Shown piece by piece: positions 26,058 to 33,378 of a stretch of DNA of 64,000 nucleotides; position 1 is the stretch's first letter, and each line of letters starts with the position of its first letter. Source of the stretch: BOG-1112 sp964635325 (GTDB lineage Bacteria; Bdellovibrionota_B; Oligoflexia; Oligoflexales; Bog-1112); contig CAZWOL010000001.1 of assembly GCA_964635325.1 (NCBI GenBank), positions 1 to 64,000 on the forward strand. Reading direction: 5' to 3'. Both the position numbers and the translations under genes were made by a program. Below the pieces are notes generated by a model. That model was given only the letters and a program-made list of their open reading frames with translations, did no database searches and was not told the origin of the DNA.

Positions 26058-26569
26058 CGTCTAGACCCCTCTGAGACTCTCGTGATTTTGCCAAGCTCGT
26101 GGATTTGACCCTCGATAAACGCTCGATCCCTATTTTCATCGAATTCTTTTTGCAGCCGCTCAACAAGAGTCGTTTTTGCGAGAGCTAAAGCTTCTGCCTC
26201 CAGTTGCTTTTTAGCCTCTAAAAACTCACCTTCCTGCATTCTTTTGGCATCTTCCAAAATTTGAGCAGCAAGTCTTTTGCCCTCGTTTACAATTTTCGTG
26301 GCATCTGCCTCTGCATCCGCTTTTGCTTTTGCCTTTAGCACTCGAATCTCTTCATCAAGACCTGCAAAACGTTTTTGTATAGCTTCGAGCTCGTGTTGGG
26401 CCTCATGAAGACTGTCGTTAGCTGTTTTAAAATGAGCTTCAAAACTCGCCTTGCGGTTTTGAGCAAAGTTCGCGAGTGGCTTTCTGGAAAAATAGACAAG
26501 TATACCTAGAAAAATTAGGAAATTGATATATGGAGCTACATACTCATAAATCCAATGATAGTTTTCCAC
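26054..26569 (-). CDS. atpF: ATP synthase F0 b subunit
   Basis: The 171-residue protein has one N-terminal membrane segment (about residues 12-28, INFLIFLGILVYF) followed by a long charged coiled coil rich in Ala, Glu and Lys, the layout of the peripheral-stalk b subunit. The GTG at 26569 has AAGGGA a few bases upstream; a TTG seven codons earlier, overlapping the b' gene, is the alternative. Together with the preceding b' gene it would make a heterodimeric stalk. Confidence 0.9.
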   Translation of the reverse strand: MENYHWIYEYVAPYINFLIFLGILVYFSRKPLANFAQNRKASFEAHFKTANDSLHEAQHELEAIQKRFAGLDEEIRVLKAKAKADAEADATKIVNEGKRLAAQILEDAKRMQEGEFLEAKKQLEAEALALAKTTLVERLQKEFDENRDRAFIEGQIHELGKITRVSEGSRR

Positions 26570-26579
26570 ACTTTCCCTT

Positions 26580-27011
26580 TCAGCGTGCAATCATCGCGTA
26601 AAACTCTTCTACAAATCTGCCCGCAAAAGACCGGACCTTAACTCTCTCTTCTTGAAGATTCGCTCGCACATCGGCTCGAGCTGTGCGCACAAGCTCTGAC
26701 ATTTTTTTGTGAGCATCCGCTAGATCGGCCTCGCGAAGCTTCTTCGCGTTGACTTTTCCTTCTTCCTTAATGCTCCGCACCTCTTCGTGAGCCTTAGTTA
26801 TCGCTACATGAACCTCACGAGACAAGCTAGCAACTCGATTTTTAAGTTCCTCAGCTTTGCTATCAGCGCCCGTTGTAGCCCCATCACGAAGCTTCTTAAG
26901 CTTTAAATAAGGGTCTACAAAAAGACATTTGACAACAACGATCTGAGAAACAAAAAACGCAGCTTGAATAGCCATTAGCTGCGGATTGGGAATTAAATTT
27001 AAATCAGACAA
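26580..27011 (-). CDS. atpF': ATP synthase F0 b' subunit
   Basis: A second, divergent b-type subunit of 143 residues: a hydrophobic N-terminal segment (about 12-32) followed by a coiled coil with heptad spacing. The presence of both b' and b resembles photosynthetic bacteria, Alphaproteobacteria and many deltaproteobacterial lineages. The TTG at 27011 is supported by GAGG about seven bases upstream. It is the first atp gene after parB, with a 112-base gap. Confidence 0.85.
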   Translation of the reverse strand: MSDLNLIPNPQLMAIQAAFFVSQIVVVKCLFVDPYLKLKKLRDGATTGADSKAEELKNRVASLSREVHVAITKAHEEVRSIKEEGKVNAKKLREADLADAHKKMSELVRTARADVRANLQEERVKVRSFAGRFVEEFYAMIAR

Positions 27012-27123
27012 AGCAAACCTCTTCGCTCGCTCTTGAATTGAATTTCACGACGAATTGGCAATGATAACAGTAATAATAACAAAGGAATTGATATAGCAAA
27101 TCAAGCGAGTAGACAAGACGAGT

Positions 27124-27951
27124 TTAGTTGGCTGCTGAATCAAACCCTAAAAGGGTCAAGATGGCCTGAAATTCTTCGGGTGAAGAGTAGGAAAGTTCGA
27201 TGCGTCCCTTTTTCAAATCACCTTTGATCGCAACCTGCGCACATAAAATGGATTGAAGCGTATTCGATATGTAGTTTAAATCTGCATTGAAACGCGAGGG
27301 TCTTTTCGACGCATCCTCAACCTTCATTCGCTTGCACAGATTTTCTGTGTCACGAACACTCAAACCTCTCGCAAGTATAAGATTTCTTGCCTCAAGTATC
27401 TTAGTTTTATCACTCAAACCAGCAAGCGCTCGTGCATGTGCTGAGCTGAGTCTCCCGCGAGCAAGGTCATCGTGAATGGACTCAGGCAAGCTCAGTATTC
27501 GCAAAGCGTTTGTTATCGTCGTTCGATCTTTTCCAACTTTACGTGCGCATTCCTCTTGAGAATAACCAAATTGGTCAATCAAACATCGATAGCCCTTTGC
27601 CTCTTCAATAATATTCAAATCGCTTCGTTGAATATTTTCAATCAAAGCAACACGAAGATGATCATGAGCCTCCATGTCTAATGTTCGCAAATGCACCGGA
27701 ACCTTATTCAACCCAGCTAAGCGGGCAGCACGCAAACGGCGCTCACCTGCAATCACAAAATAACGATCACTCTCGAGAGGGCTTTTTGCTACCACCAAAG
27801 GCTGCAGCACCCCATCTTGTTTGAGGCTGCTTGCCAAATCCTGCAATGCTTGCGCATCAAACTCTCGCCTTGGTTGCCAAGGGTTTGGATCTATTTTATC
27901 AACAGATAGACTCAAGAACTTCGCTGGCACGGAGCTCGCATCATGTATCAT
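27124..27951 (-). CDS. parB: Chromosome partitioning protein ParB (Spo0J family)
   Basis: ParB binds parS, loads as a CTP-dependent clamp and spreads along DNA to drive origin segregation with ParA. The 275-residue protein has the N-terminal CTPase domain with GERRLRA at 69-75 and ENIQRSDLN at 105-113, a helix-turn-helix at about 129-155 (SQEECARKVGKDRTTI) and a C-terminal dimerisation region. It is transcribed between atpE and atpF', and no parA lies beside it. A parS site lies downstream in the same operon, inside atpC. Confidence 0.93.
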   Translation of the reverse strand: MIHDASSVPAKFLSLSVDKIDPNPWQPRREFDAQALQDLASSLKQDGVLQPLVVAKSPLESDRYFVIAGERRLRAARLAGLNKVPVHLRTLDMEAHDHLRVALIENIQRSDLNIIEEAKGYRCLIDQFGYSQEECARKVGKDRTTITNALRILSLPESIHDDLARGRLSSAHARALAGLSDKTKILEARNLILARGLSVRDTENLCKRMKVEDASKRPSRFNADLNYISNTLQSILCAQVAIKGDLKKGRIELSYSSPEEFQAILTLLGFDSAAN

Positions 27952-27998
27952 AAAATTTGCCTATGATTTGAAAAAGAAGCTCACGTTACTGAGAACAA

Positions 27999-28010
27999 TG
28001 CGCTAGCGCA
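27999..28010. repeat. 12-bp palindrome upstream of parB
   Basis: TGCGCTAGCGCA is a perfect palindrome about 50 bases before the parB ATG. It could be an operator, but nothing else supports this. Confidence 0.3.
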
Positions 28011-28028
28011 AGAGCTAATCTCGCCACC

Positions 28029-28067
28029 TTGGGGGGGGGAAAACGCCATTATGCATCTCCCCCCCAA
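28029..28067. repeat. G9/C7 homopolymer hairpin between atpE and parB
   Basis: G9 at 28031-28039 can pair with C7 at 28059-28065, extended by TT/AA, around a loop of about 19 bases. Neither strand has a U-tract directly after the stem, so it is not a standard terminator. In the direction of the atp transcript it follows the atpE stop at once and could stabilise the atpE message or slow polymerase before parB. Confidence 0.6.
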
Positions 28068-28072
28068 AAAAA

Positions 28073-28378
28073 CTAACCAACCAACATGAAAGCAATGATA
28101 AAGGCAAGAAGAGCCTGGAACTCCATGAAAGCCAAGGCGATGATAAGAGGGACAAAAACATCTCCTCTAGAAGTCGGGTTGCGAGCTATCCCCTCTAGAG
28201 CTTTACTTGAAGCCAAACCTTGACCAAAAGCCGCACCAAAAGCCCCCAGACCAATTGCCAGGGCCGCTGCCCATTTGTAGGAAGAGGTGGGAGCAGCAGC
28301 CATATCTTCAGCCAAAGCTAAAGAGCTGGTCAAAACACCTGTCAGGACAGCCATACCGTTGAGAAATTTCTTTTCCAT
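28073..28378 (-). CDS. atpE: ATP synthase F0 c subunit with N-terminal signal-like extension
   Basis: The c subunit forms the membrane rotor ring. The mature part has two hydrophobic helices joined by the polar loop GIARNP, with the ion-binding carboxylate Glu86 in helix 2 (FMEFQALLAF). The 101-residue precursor starts with a signal-peptide-like segment ending near Ala24 (ALAED), seen in some deltaproteobacterial c subunits. Helix 1 has a Gln (Gln53) at the position used by Na+-type rotors, but the Ser expected after the Glu is Phe, so proton coupling is more likely. The ATG at 28378 has AAGG seven bases upstream. Confidence 0.92.
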   Translation of the reverse strand: MEKKFLNGMAVLTGVLTSSLALAEDMAAAPTSSYKWAAALAIGLGAFGAAFGQGLASSKALEGIARNPTSRGDVFVPLIIALAFMEFQALLAFIIAFMLVG

Positions 28379-28397
28379 TTGCAAACCTTTTCAAAAA

Positions 28398-29207
28398 TCA
28401 ATGATCGTGAGAAATCGCCATATTGATATAAATGCCAGTTAGCATCGTAAAAACAAAGCTTTGTATTACGGCTACAAGCAGACCAAAAATCATGAGAAAG
28501 GATGGAACCAAAAATGGCACCAAACCTGAAAAAACCCCAAGCAACAGATGGTCAGCATAGATATTGGCCGTCAAACGAAACGACAAGGAAAGAGGGCGGG
28601 CTAAGTGACTAATGGTTTCCAAAACTATGAAGAGTGGAGCTAAAGCTAAAAACGGTCCTGTGAACTGTTTGAAATACGACGCCCCATGCTCTGACAATCC
28701 AGCAAGATTGTAGAAGGCAAATACTGTGAGACCTATTACCAAGTTTGCTGAAAAATTCTCGGTATTTGGAGGGAACCCTGGAATTAGCCCTGAGAGATTA
28801 CTGATGAATATAAAAAGAAAAATGGACACAAGAAGTGGGAAGAACTTCGCATAAAGCTTGCCACACTGCTCTACCGTGATTTCATCAATAAATCCCATAA
28901 TCATCTCAATCAACACACTGAGACTAAAACGCCCCTCAGGTGCAAGATGATTTTCGCTCAGCCGACGCTTGACGGAGGAGGCAAAAGCAAGACCCAATGC
29001 TAAAGTGATTAAAAAAGTGACAAAAGATGAAAAAAGCGGTGACCACTTAGCGTCAAGACTTAGAAACTTTAGTGCGCTAGCGTAAATATTGAGATGCCCC
29101 CCAGTATCTACAGACGCTAGCGAATCAACTGCATGAGTTGCGGACGTCGCTATGACACTCACATGAGCTGCGATTTTTGACATTCGCATGGATAAACTTT
29201 CCTTCAT
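28398..29207 (-). CDS. atpB: ATP synthase F0 a subunit
   Basis: Subunit a provides the two half-channels for ions against the c-ring. The 269-residue protein has about five to six membrane segments and the essential Arg in the RPLSLSFRLTANIYADHLLL helix; PLLVSIFLFIFISNLSGLIPG is also a family motif. The ATG at 29207 is chosen since AGAGG lies about five bases upstream; a GTG two codons earlier abuts the Shine-Dalgarno. It lies between atpI and atpE. Confidence 0.94.
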   Translation of the reverse strand: MKESLSMRMSKIAAHVSVIATSATHAVDSLASVDTGGHLNIYASALKFLSLDAKWSPLFSSFVTFLITLALGLAFASSVKRRLSENHLAPEGRFSLSVLIEMIMGFIDEITVEQCGKLYAKFFPLLVSIFLFIFISNLSGLIPGFPPNTENFSANLVIGLTVFAFYNLAGLSEHGASYFKQFTGPFLALAPLFIVLETISHLARPLSLSFRLTANIYADHLLLGVFSGLVPFLVPSFLMIFGLLVAVIQSFVFTMLTGIYINMAISHDH

Positions 29208-29222
29208 CGACACCTCTGCGTC

Positions 29223-29636
29223 TTACACATTAAACGGCTCTTCTAACACCCGGTCCTGACTAAACCGATATTTCGTAATGACACCATAGTAAGCAATATG
29301 ACCTGCTAAACCTAGCATTGCTCCAATAACAACAGCAAAGGCTCCTAAATGCAAGATATGAATCCCCACATAAGAGAGAAATAACAGGTTAAAACCCTTA
29401 ATGAAGATTACAAGCAAAAGCGAAAGGCGATGTATTAGTGTCTTGTGGGGAACGTTTGACAATGAATCTATTGCCGACAAAAGCACGACAAAAAGTGCTA
29501 TATTAAGCACTAAAATCAGCGCTCCAAAAGCACCACCCGAAAGGCAATGCAATTCAGAATGATTCAAAAATACTGCAAAAATACTGAGAACTGTAAAAGA
29601 AAATATACTAAGATCGCGAAAATATGCGGCCAACAC
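29223..29636 (-). CDS. atpI: AtpI-like ATP synthase assembly protein
   Basis: The 137-residue protein has four predicted membrane segments (about 9-25, 33-55, 71-91 and 97-118) and lies directly before atpB, where the AtpI assembly factor or Mg2+ carrier is normally encoded. Sequence conservation is weak, so topology and position carry the call. The GTG overlaps the stop of the preceding small gene by one base. Confidence 0.65.
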   Translation of the reverse strand: MLAAYFRDLSIFSFTVLSIFAVFLNHSELHCLSGGAFGALILVLNIALFVVLLSAIDSLSNVPHKTLIHRLSLLLVIFIKGFNLLFLSYVGIHILHLGAFAVVIGAMLGLAGHIAYYGVITKYRFSQDRVLEEPFNV

Positions 29637-29881
29637 TACGGTTTCTTTCTTTTCTCATCGAGTTCTATGATACGACGCCCCACCAAATAATAGGAGTGAC
29701 CGATCACGAGAACACATGCGGGCCATACAACATAGTGCCACGGGAAAGTACTAAGATAGTGTTCTTTAAGATAACTTACAAGCTCGAAGGCAAGGCCCAC
29801 CAAAAGCACCGCTTGACCGTTGGCCGCCATGAGATATCCGAATGCTTTCAGCGCTTCTTTGTTTTTAGCCAAAAAGGCCAC
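29636..29881 (-). CDS. AtpZ-like two-helix membrane protein
   Basis: This is a small protein of 81 residues from the GTG at 29881, which has AAGGA seven bases upstream; a TTG at 29947 would give 103. Two membrane segments with a short turn containing PW and a basic C-terminus (VGRRIIELDEKRKK) resemble AtpZ, the two-helix protein encoded before atpI in many atp operons. It is the first gene of the atp operon and diverges from dnaA. The bases between it and dnaA must hold both promoters; none stands out. Confidence 0.55.
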   Translation of the reverse strand: MAFLAKNKEALKAFGYLMAANGQAVLLVGLAFELVSYLKEHYLSTFPWHYVVWPACVLVIGHSYYLVGRRIIELDEKRKKP

Positions 29882-30007
29882 CCTTTCTTCCTTGTCCTGC
29901 TCTGAGCCGTATGCTAGCCTCAACCAAATAAGAGTGTCTCTTAGCAACCACTATCAAAGAATTGAGCGCACCGATGACGATTCTATCGTTAGGCGGACAG
30001 TTTTACC

Positions 30008-31903
30008 ATGAGAGAATTATTTCCGACTGAAAATCCTATTTTTTCTTCTGCTGTAACAAACACTAAGAAACCATCTGAGAAAAACTCGTCATCATCTTTT
30101 GAAGCGAAGAAAATTTGGGAATTTATTTGCGACGAGCTCCATTCCCAACTCGGAGAGGATGTTTGTAAGAAGTGGATTTTTCCAATTCGAACGCAAGCTT
30201 CTCATGAAGATGAACTTATCTTAATAGTTCCATCCATCAGTTTTTATCAAATCGTTCTTCGAGACTACCTTGAGCTCATTGAAAGATGCAAAAACAAGCT
30301 TGGATTTGAACATATTTCTATTGTTATCGATCTCGATCGAGACACTCCAACTCCTGTTGTTGCCAAAGACAAAGAGCGTCACGGCTTATTTGATGACGCC
30401 GAATATGATTCTCTTCATAAAAAGTTAAAGTCGAAAAAAACAAAGTCGATTAAAAAAAAATCCCCCTCTGCTCTTGGAAGCTCATCTCTAGCAGTATCAA
30501 ACCCCACATCAGAACAATTGAATGTTGATCAAGAAAATAAAAATCAACTTACAACTTCTACAAATTTTATCCTGGATGAAAACCCTGATTTTACCAACAA
30601 AACATCTGACAACACTCAGCCCAACGCACACATATCATCAGACCAAATCTTTCACTCGAATCAAAATCTCTCACATGCTAGTTCAACAGATAACTCAGAA
30701 CACCTTGACCCTGCTACAGTTGAGACAGAATCTGAGAGCGAACATCGAGAACGTATCGATGAAATTGTAGGTTGGGGAAAAATCGAAGCCGTTGAAGGCA
30801 GCGAAAAAGACAGTGCGGAACGACTACGATCAAGTTCAGATACACTTTTTTCACATTCCCTATCACGCAAAACAAAACTAAACCCTAACTATACTTTTGA
30901 TACTTTTGTGCGTGGTCCGAGCAATCAATTTGCTCTTGCAGCATGCTATAATGTTGCTGAAAACCCTGGAAAAACCTACAACCCACTTTTTATATATGGC
31001 GCAACCGGATTAGGTAAAACCCACCTGCTCCATGCAGTCGGAAATCATATTATAAAAACAAATCCCAATGCTACCATTGCTTATATTAGCAGTGAGCGTT
31101 TTATGAACGAGCTAATTTACTGCTTGCGACATAATAAAATTATCGATTTTCGTCAAAAATACCGACATTGTGACTTATTTCTCATGGATGACATTCAATT
31201 TATTTCTGGAAATAAGGCTGCAACGCAAGAAGAATTTTTCCATACATTCAACACTCTCTATGAAGCAAAAAAACAGATTATTATCACCTCTGATTTGTTT
31301 CCTCAGGATATTCCAGATATTGAAGAACGACTTCGTAATCGTTTTCAATGGGGGTTGATAGCTGACATCCAACCACCAGATATTGAACATCGAATCGCAA
31401 TTTTATACTCCAAAGCCGAACAACTTGGTATTCGACTGAGCATAGATGTTGCTGAATACATTGCAAATCTAGTTCGAAGGAATGTTCGAGAACTTGAGGG
31501 AGCACTCCATCGTCTTGCAGCCTTTGCAGCCTTGCATGGCAAAACTTTGGACAAGACACTAGCAATGGAAACATTCAGCAATATGCTCTCTGAGGACTCC
31601 TCAAAACCTCAGATGATGATTGATGCTGTGCAAAAAATTGTTGCTGAACATTTTCAAATAAAGACATCTGATTTAAAATCCAAACGAAGACATAAAGCTC
31701 TTACTCTCCCAAGACAAGTAGCTATGTATTTGGCTCGTAAATTTACAAAAACATCCTATCCAGAAATTGGTGAAAAATTTGGTGGTAAAGATCACACGAC
31801 AGTGATGCACGCTGTCCGAAAAATTACTTCTGAGCGGAAACGAAATATGGATTTAATGGTCCATCTTGAATCTCTTGAGCGTGTTTTAGAAAGGCTAAAT
31901 TAG
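30008..31903 (+). CDS. dnaA: Chromosomal replication initiator DnaA, with unusually long domain II
   Basis: DnaA binds TTATCCACA boxes and opens the origin. Domain I (about 30-110) mediates oligomerisation and helicase loading. Domain III is the AAA+ core with Walker A GATGLGKTH (Lys337) and LFLMDDIQF as Walker B. Domain IV ends with the DNA-binding signature GKDHTTVMHA beginning at residue 593. At 631 residues it is well above the usual 450-470; the excess is a Ser, Asn, Thr and Glu-rich domain II linker at about 118-290. The ATG at 30008 has GGCGGA about ten bases upstream. The origin follows the stop at once. Confidence 0.97.
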   Translation: MRELFPTENPIFSSAVTNTKKPSEKNSSSSFEAKKIWEFICDELHSQLGEDVCKKWIFPIRTQASHEDELILIVPSISFYQIVLRDYLELIERCKNKLGFEHISIVIDLDRDTPTPVVAKDKERHGLFDDAEYDSLHKKLKSKKTKSIKKKSPSALGSSSLAVSNPTSEQLNVDQENKNQLTTSTNFILDENPDFTNKTSDNTQPNAHISSDQIFHSNQNLSHASSTDNSEHLDPATVETESESEHRERIDEIVGWGKIEAVEGSEKDSAERLRSSSDTLFSHSLSRKTKLNPNYTFDTFVRGPSNQFALAACYNVAENPGKTYNPLFIYGATGLGKTHLLHAVGNHIIKTNPNATIAYISSERFMNELIYCLRHNKIIDFRQKYRHCDLFLMDDIQFISGNKAATQEEFFHTFNTLYEAKKQIIITSDLFPQDIPDIEERLRNRFQWGLIADIQPPDIEHRIAILYSKAEQLGIRLSIDVAEYIANLVRRNVRELEGALHRLAAFAALHGKTLDKTLAMETFSNMLSEDSSKPQMMIDAVQKIVAEHFQIKTSDLKSKRRHKALTLPRQVAMYLARKFTKTSYPEIGEKFGGKDHTTVMHAVRKITSERKRNMDLMVHLESLERVLERLN

Positions 31904-31951
31904 CCTGTGGATAACCTGTGGATAACCTGTGGATAACCTGTGGATAACTTT
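31904..31951. repeat. Left arm of 48-bp origin inverted repeat, four reverse DnaA boxes
   Basis: Four tandem 11-bp units CCTGTGGATAA place TGTGGATAA boxes at 31906-31914, 31917-31925, 31928-31936 and 31939-31947. The full 48 bases are the exact reverse complement of 31982-32029. The first unit begins directly after the dnaA stop codon. Confidence 0.95.
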
Positions 31952-31981
31952 GCACAAGAAATACACAGCAGTACGGCGATA

Positions 31982-32039
31982 AAAGTTATCCACAGGTTAT
32001 CCACAGGTTATCCACAGGTTATCCACAGGGTTATCCACA
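31982..32039. repeat. Right arm of the origin inverted repeat, five forward DnaA boxes
   Basis: TTATCCACA boxes lie at 31986-31994, 31997-32005, 32008-32016, 32019-32027 and 32031-32039. The first four repeat every 11 bases and mirror the left arm; the fifth is offset by 12. A 30-base spacer (31952-31981) separates the arms. Confidence 0.95.
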
Positions 32040-32105
32040 GGAAGGCAAATGTCGCCGTCAATAATATCAATTGGTTAAAGGCGTTTTGCACAAAAAATAA
32101 GCGCC

Positions 32106-32179
32106 CCCATATCTACTACTGTTTTAATTATAATTTATATATTTAATTAAAAAATCGTAGTAGTAATGGGTGTGGAAAA
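32106..32179. other. DNA unwinding element bracketed by mirrored DnaA-trio-like triplets
   Basis: A 34-base pure A/T run (32122-32155) is flanked by CCCATATCTACTAC at 32106-32119 and GTAGTAGTAATGGG at 32157-32170, which are inverted repeats with two mismatches. The left copy follows a G/C cluster (GCGCCCCC, 32101-32108). The right copy, read on the minus strand, is preceded by TTTTCCACA (32179-32171), one base off a DnaA box. CTA triplets next to a G/C cluster and A/T DNA match the DnaA-trio layout described in Bacillus subtilis. Confidence 0.65.
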
Positions 32180-32200
32180 AGTCCAGACGAGGAATTAGTG

Positions 32201-33340
32201 ATGAAAATAATTATCGATAGAGATGTTTTAGCTACGATGACAAGTCGGACTCATGGTGGTCTCTGTGATAAGAATTTTTCACAATTAGGATTGCAAACAT
32301 TTGGCAATAACAAAATCAAACTATCATTCAAAGATCGCATCATGGCAGTTTACTGTGATGGCCCAAGTGAAAACGAAGGTGAAGGGACGATTTTTGTACA
32401 TGCCAAATTATTTTCCGATATGGTTCGTGAATTGCCTTCAGGAAACGTGAAAATTTCTCTCGTTGATAACACACACATTGTGGTGACTGCAGGTAAGAAA
32501 AACGAATTTGTAATGAAACTTCCTCTCATCGAAGATTCAAAGTGGCAAAAAGAACCTGATGTTGGTGTGAGTGACGAAGCAAATATCCCAAGTGCAAAAC
32601 TCTCATACATGATCGAACAGGTTCAGTTTTGCATAAATCAAGAATCTCCACGGAATTACGGAACGGTTGGATTTCTCCATCGTCCATCAAACAACAAACT
32701 TCGTCTAGTCGGCACCGACGGGTTTCGGTTATCGTTTTGTGAAATTGAACTTGAATCAGGACGTCTTTCAGAAAAATTTTTGCAAGAAAGTGGTGTCTGT
32801 ATTTCGAAACGTGGGCTCACTGAATTATGGCGGATGAGCAACGAAGGTTTTGAATCGGTCCGTATTTCTGTCTCTGAGGATGCTAAAACCATTTCAGCGT
32901 GCGTAGACGGTTATAAACTTTATATTTTGCTTTCAACGTTAAACTTTCCTAACTATCAGGGAGTTGTCCCTGACTATAAACCCTCAGCGTTAGACATTTC
33001 ATGTCAGGATCTCCAGGGAGTTATTCGACGCGTACTCCTGGCATCTGATAAAAATCGAACGTTGAAAATGAGTTTGAAAAAAGGACTACTAACTTTGTCT
33101 TCTCGAAACGTAGGCAACTTCGAGGGGCAAGAGTCAATAGGTCTTGATGACTATGATGGTCCGACTGGAAATCTTTCGATCAACGGTAAGTTTCTAACGG
33201 ATGTAATTTCTGCTACAACAAGTGAATCCGTCAATATTCGATTTGATAACGACGACAGTCCAGTTTTGGTTATTCCGAAACTGGAGCCAAAAGAGTGTCG
33301 TTCAGAGCATGTGTTGGTTCCGATCAAAGAAGGGCACTAA
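32201..33340 (+). CDS. dnaN: DNA polymerase III beta sliding clamp
   Basis: DnaN forms the ring-shaped dimer that tethers polymerase to DNA. The 379-residue protein shows the three-domain clamp pattern, including LVGTDGFRLSFCEIEL in the second domain and FPNYQGVVPDY ahead of domain 3. The C-terminus usually contains a MPMR-like strand, here degenerate (EHVLVPIKEGH). The ATG at 32201 has GAGGA about seven bases upstream; a GTG one codon earlier is less likely. It is separated from dnaA only by the origin. Confidence 0.93.
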   Translation: MKIIIDRDVLATMTSRTHGGLCDKNFSQLGLQTFGNNKIKLSFKDRIMAVYCDGPSENEGEGTIFVHAKLFSDMVRELPSGNVKISLVDNTHIVVTAGKKNEFVMKLPLIEDSKWQKEPDVGVSDEANIPSAKLSYMIEQVQFCINQESPRNYGTVGFLHRPSNNKLRLVGTDGFRLSFCEIELESGRLSEKFLQESGVCISKRGLTELWRMSNEGFESVRISVSEDAKTISACVDGYKLYILLSTLNFPNYQGVVPDYKPSALDISCQDLQGVIRRVLLASDKNRTLKMSLKKGLLTLSSRNVGNFEGQESIGLDDYDGPTGNLSINGKFLTDVISATTSESVNIRFDNDDSPVLVIPKLEPKECRSEHVLVPIKEGH

Positions 33341-33378
33341 GACCAAAACCTTGTTGCACCTGATGTTTAGGGTATTGT

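Larger units (their letters stand above)
31904..32200. other. oriC: Replication origin oriC
   Basis: This dnaA-dnaN gap of 297 bases has nine exact DnaA boxes, an A/T-only unwinding region and flanking triplet elements, all described separately. The site, the DnaA-box density and the neighbours dnaA, dnaN, gyrB and gyrA identify it as the chromosomal origin. No gene fits here; a short open frame at 31940-32146 is a by-product of the repeats. Confidence 0.95.

Noticed and set aside
31904..32039. CRISPR-like or satellite array
   Set aside because: The units are 11 bp without spacers and match DnaA boxes; this is origin structure.
31940..32146. 68-codon open frame within the origin
   Set aside because: It is produced by the 11-bp repeats and the A/T run; composition is not protein-like and it has no Shine-Dalgarno.
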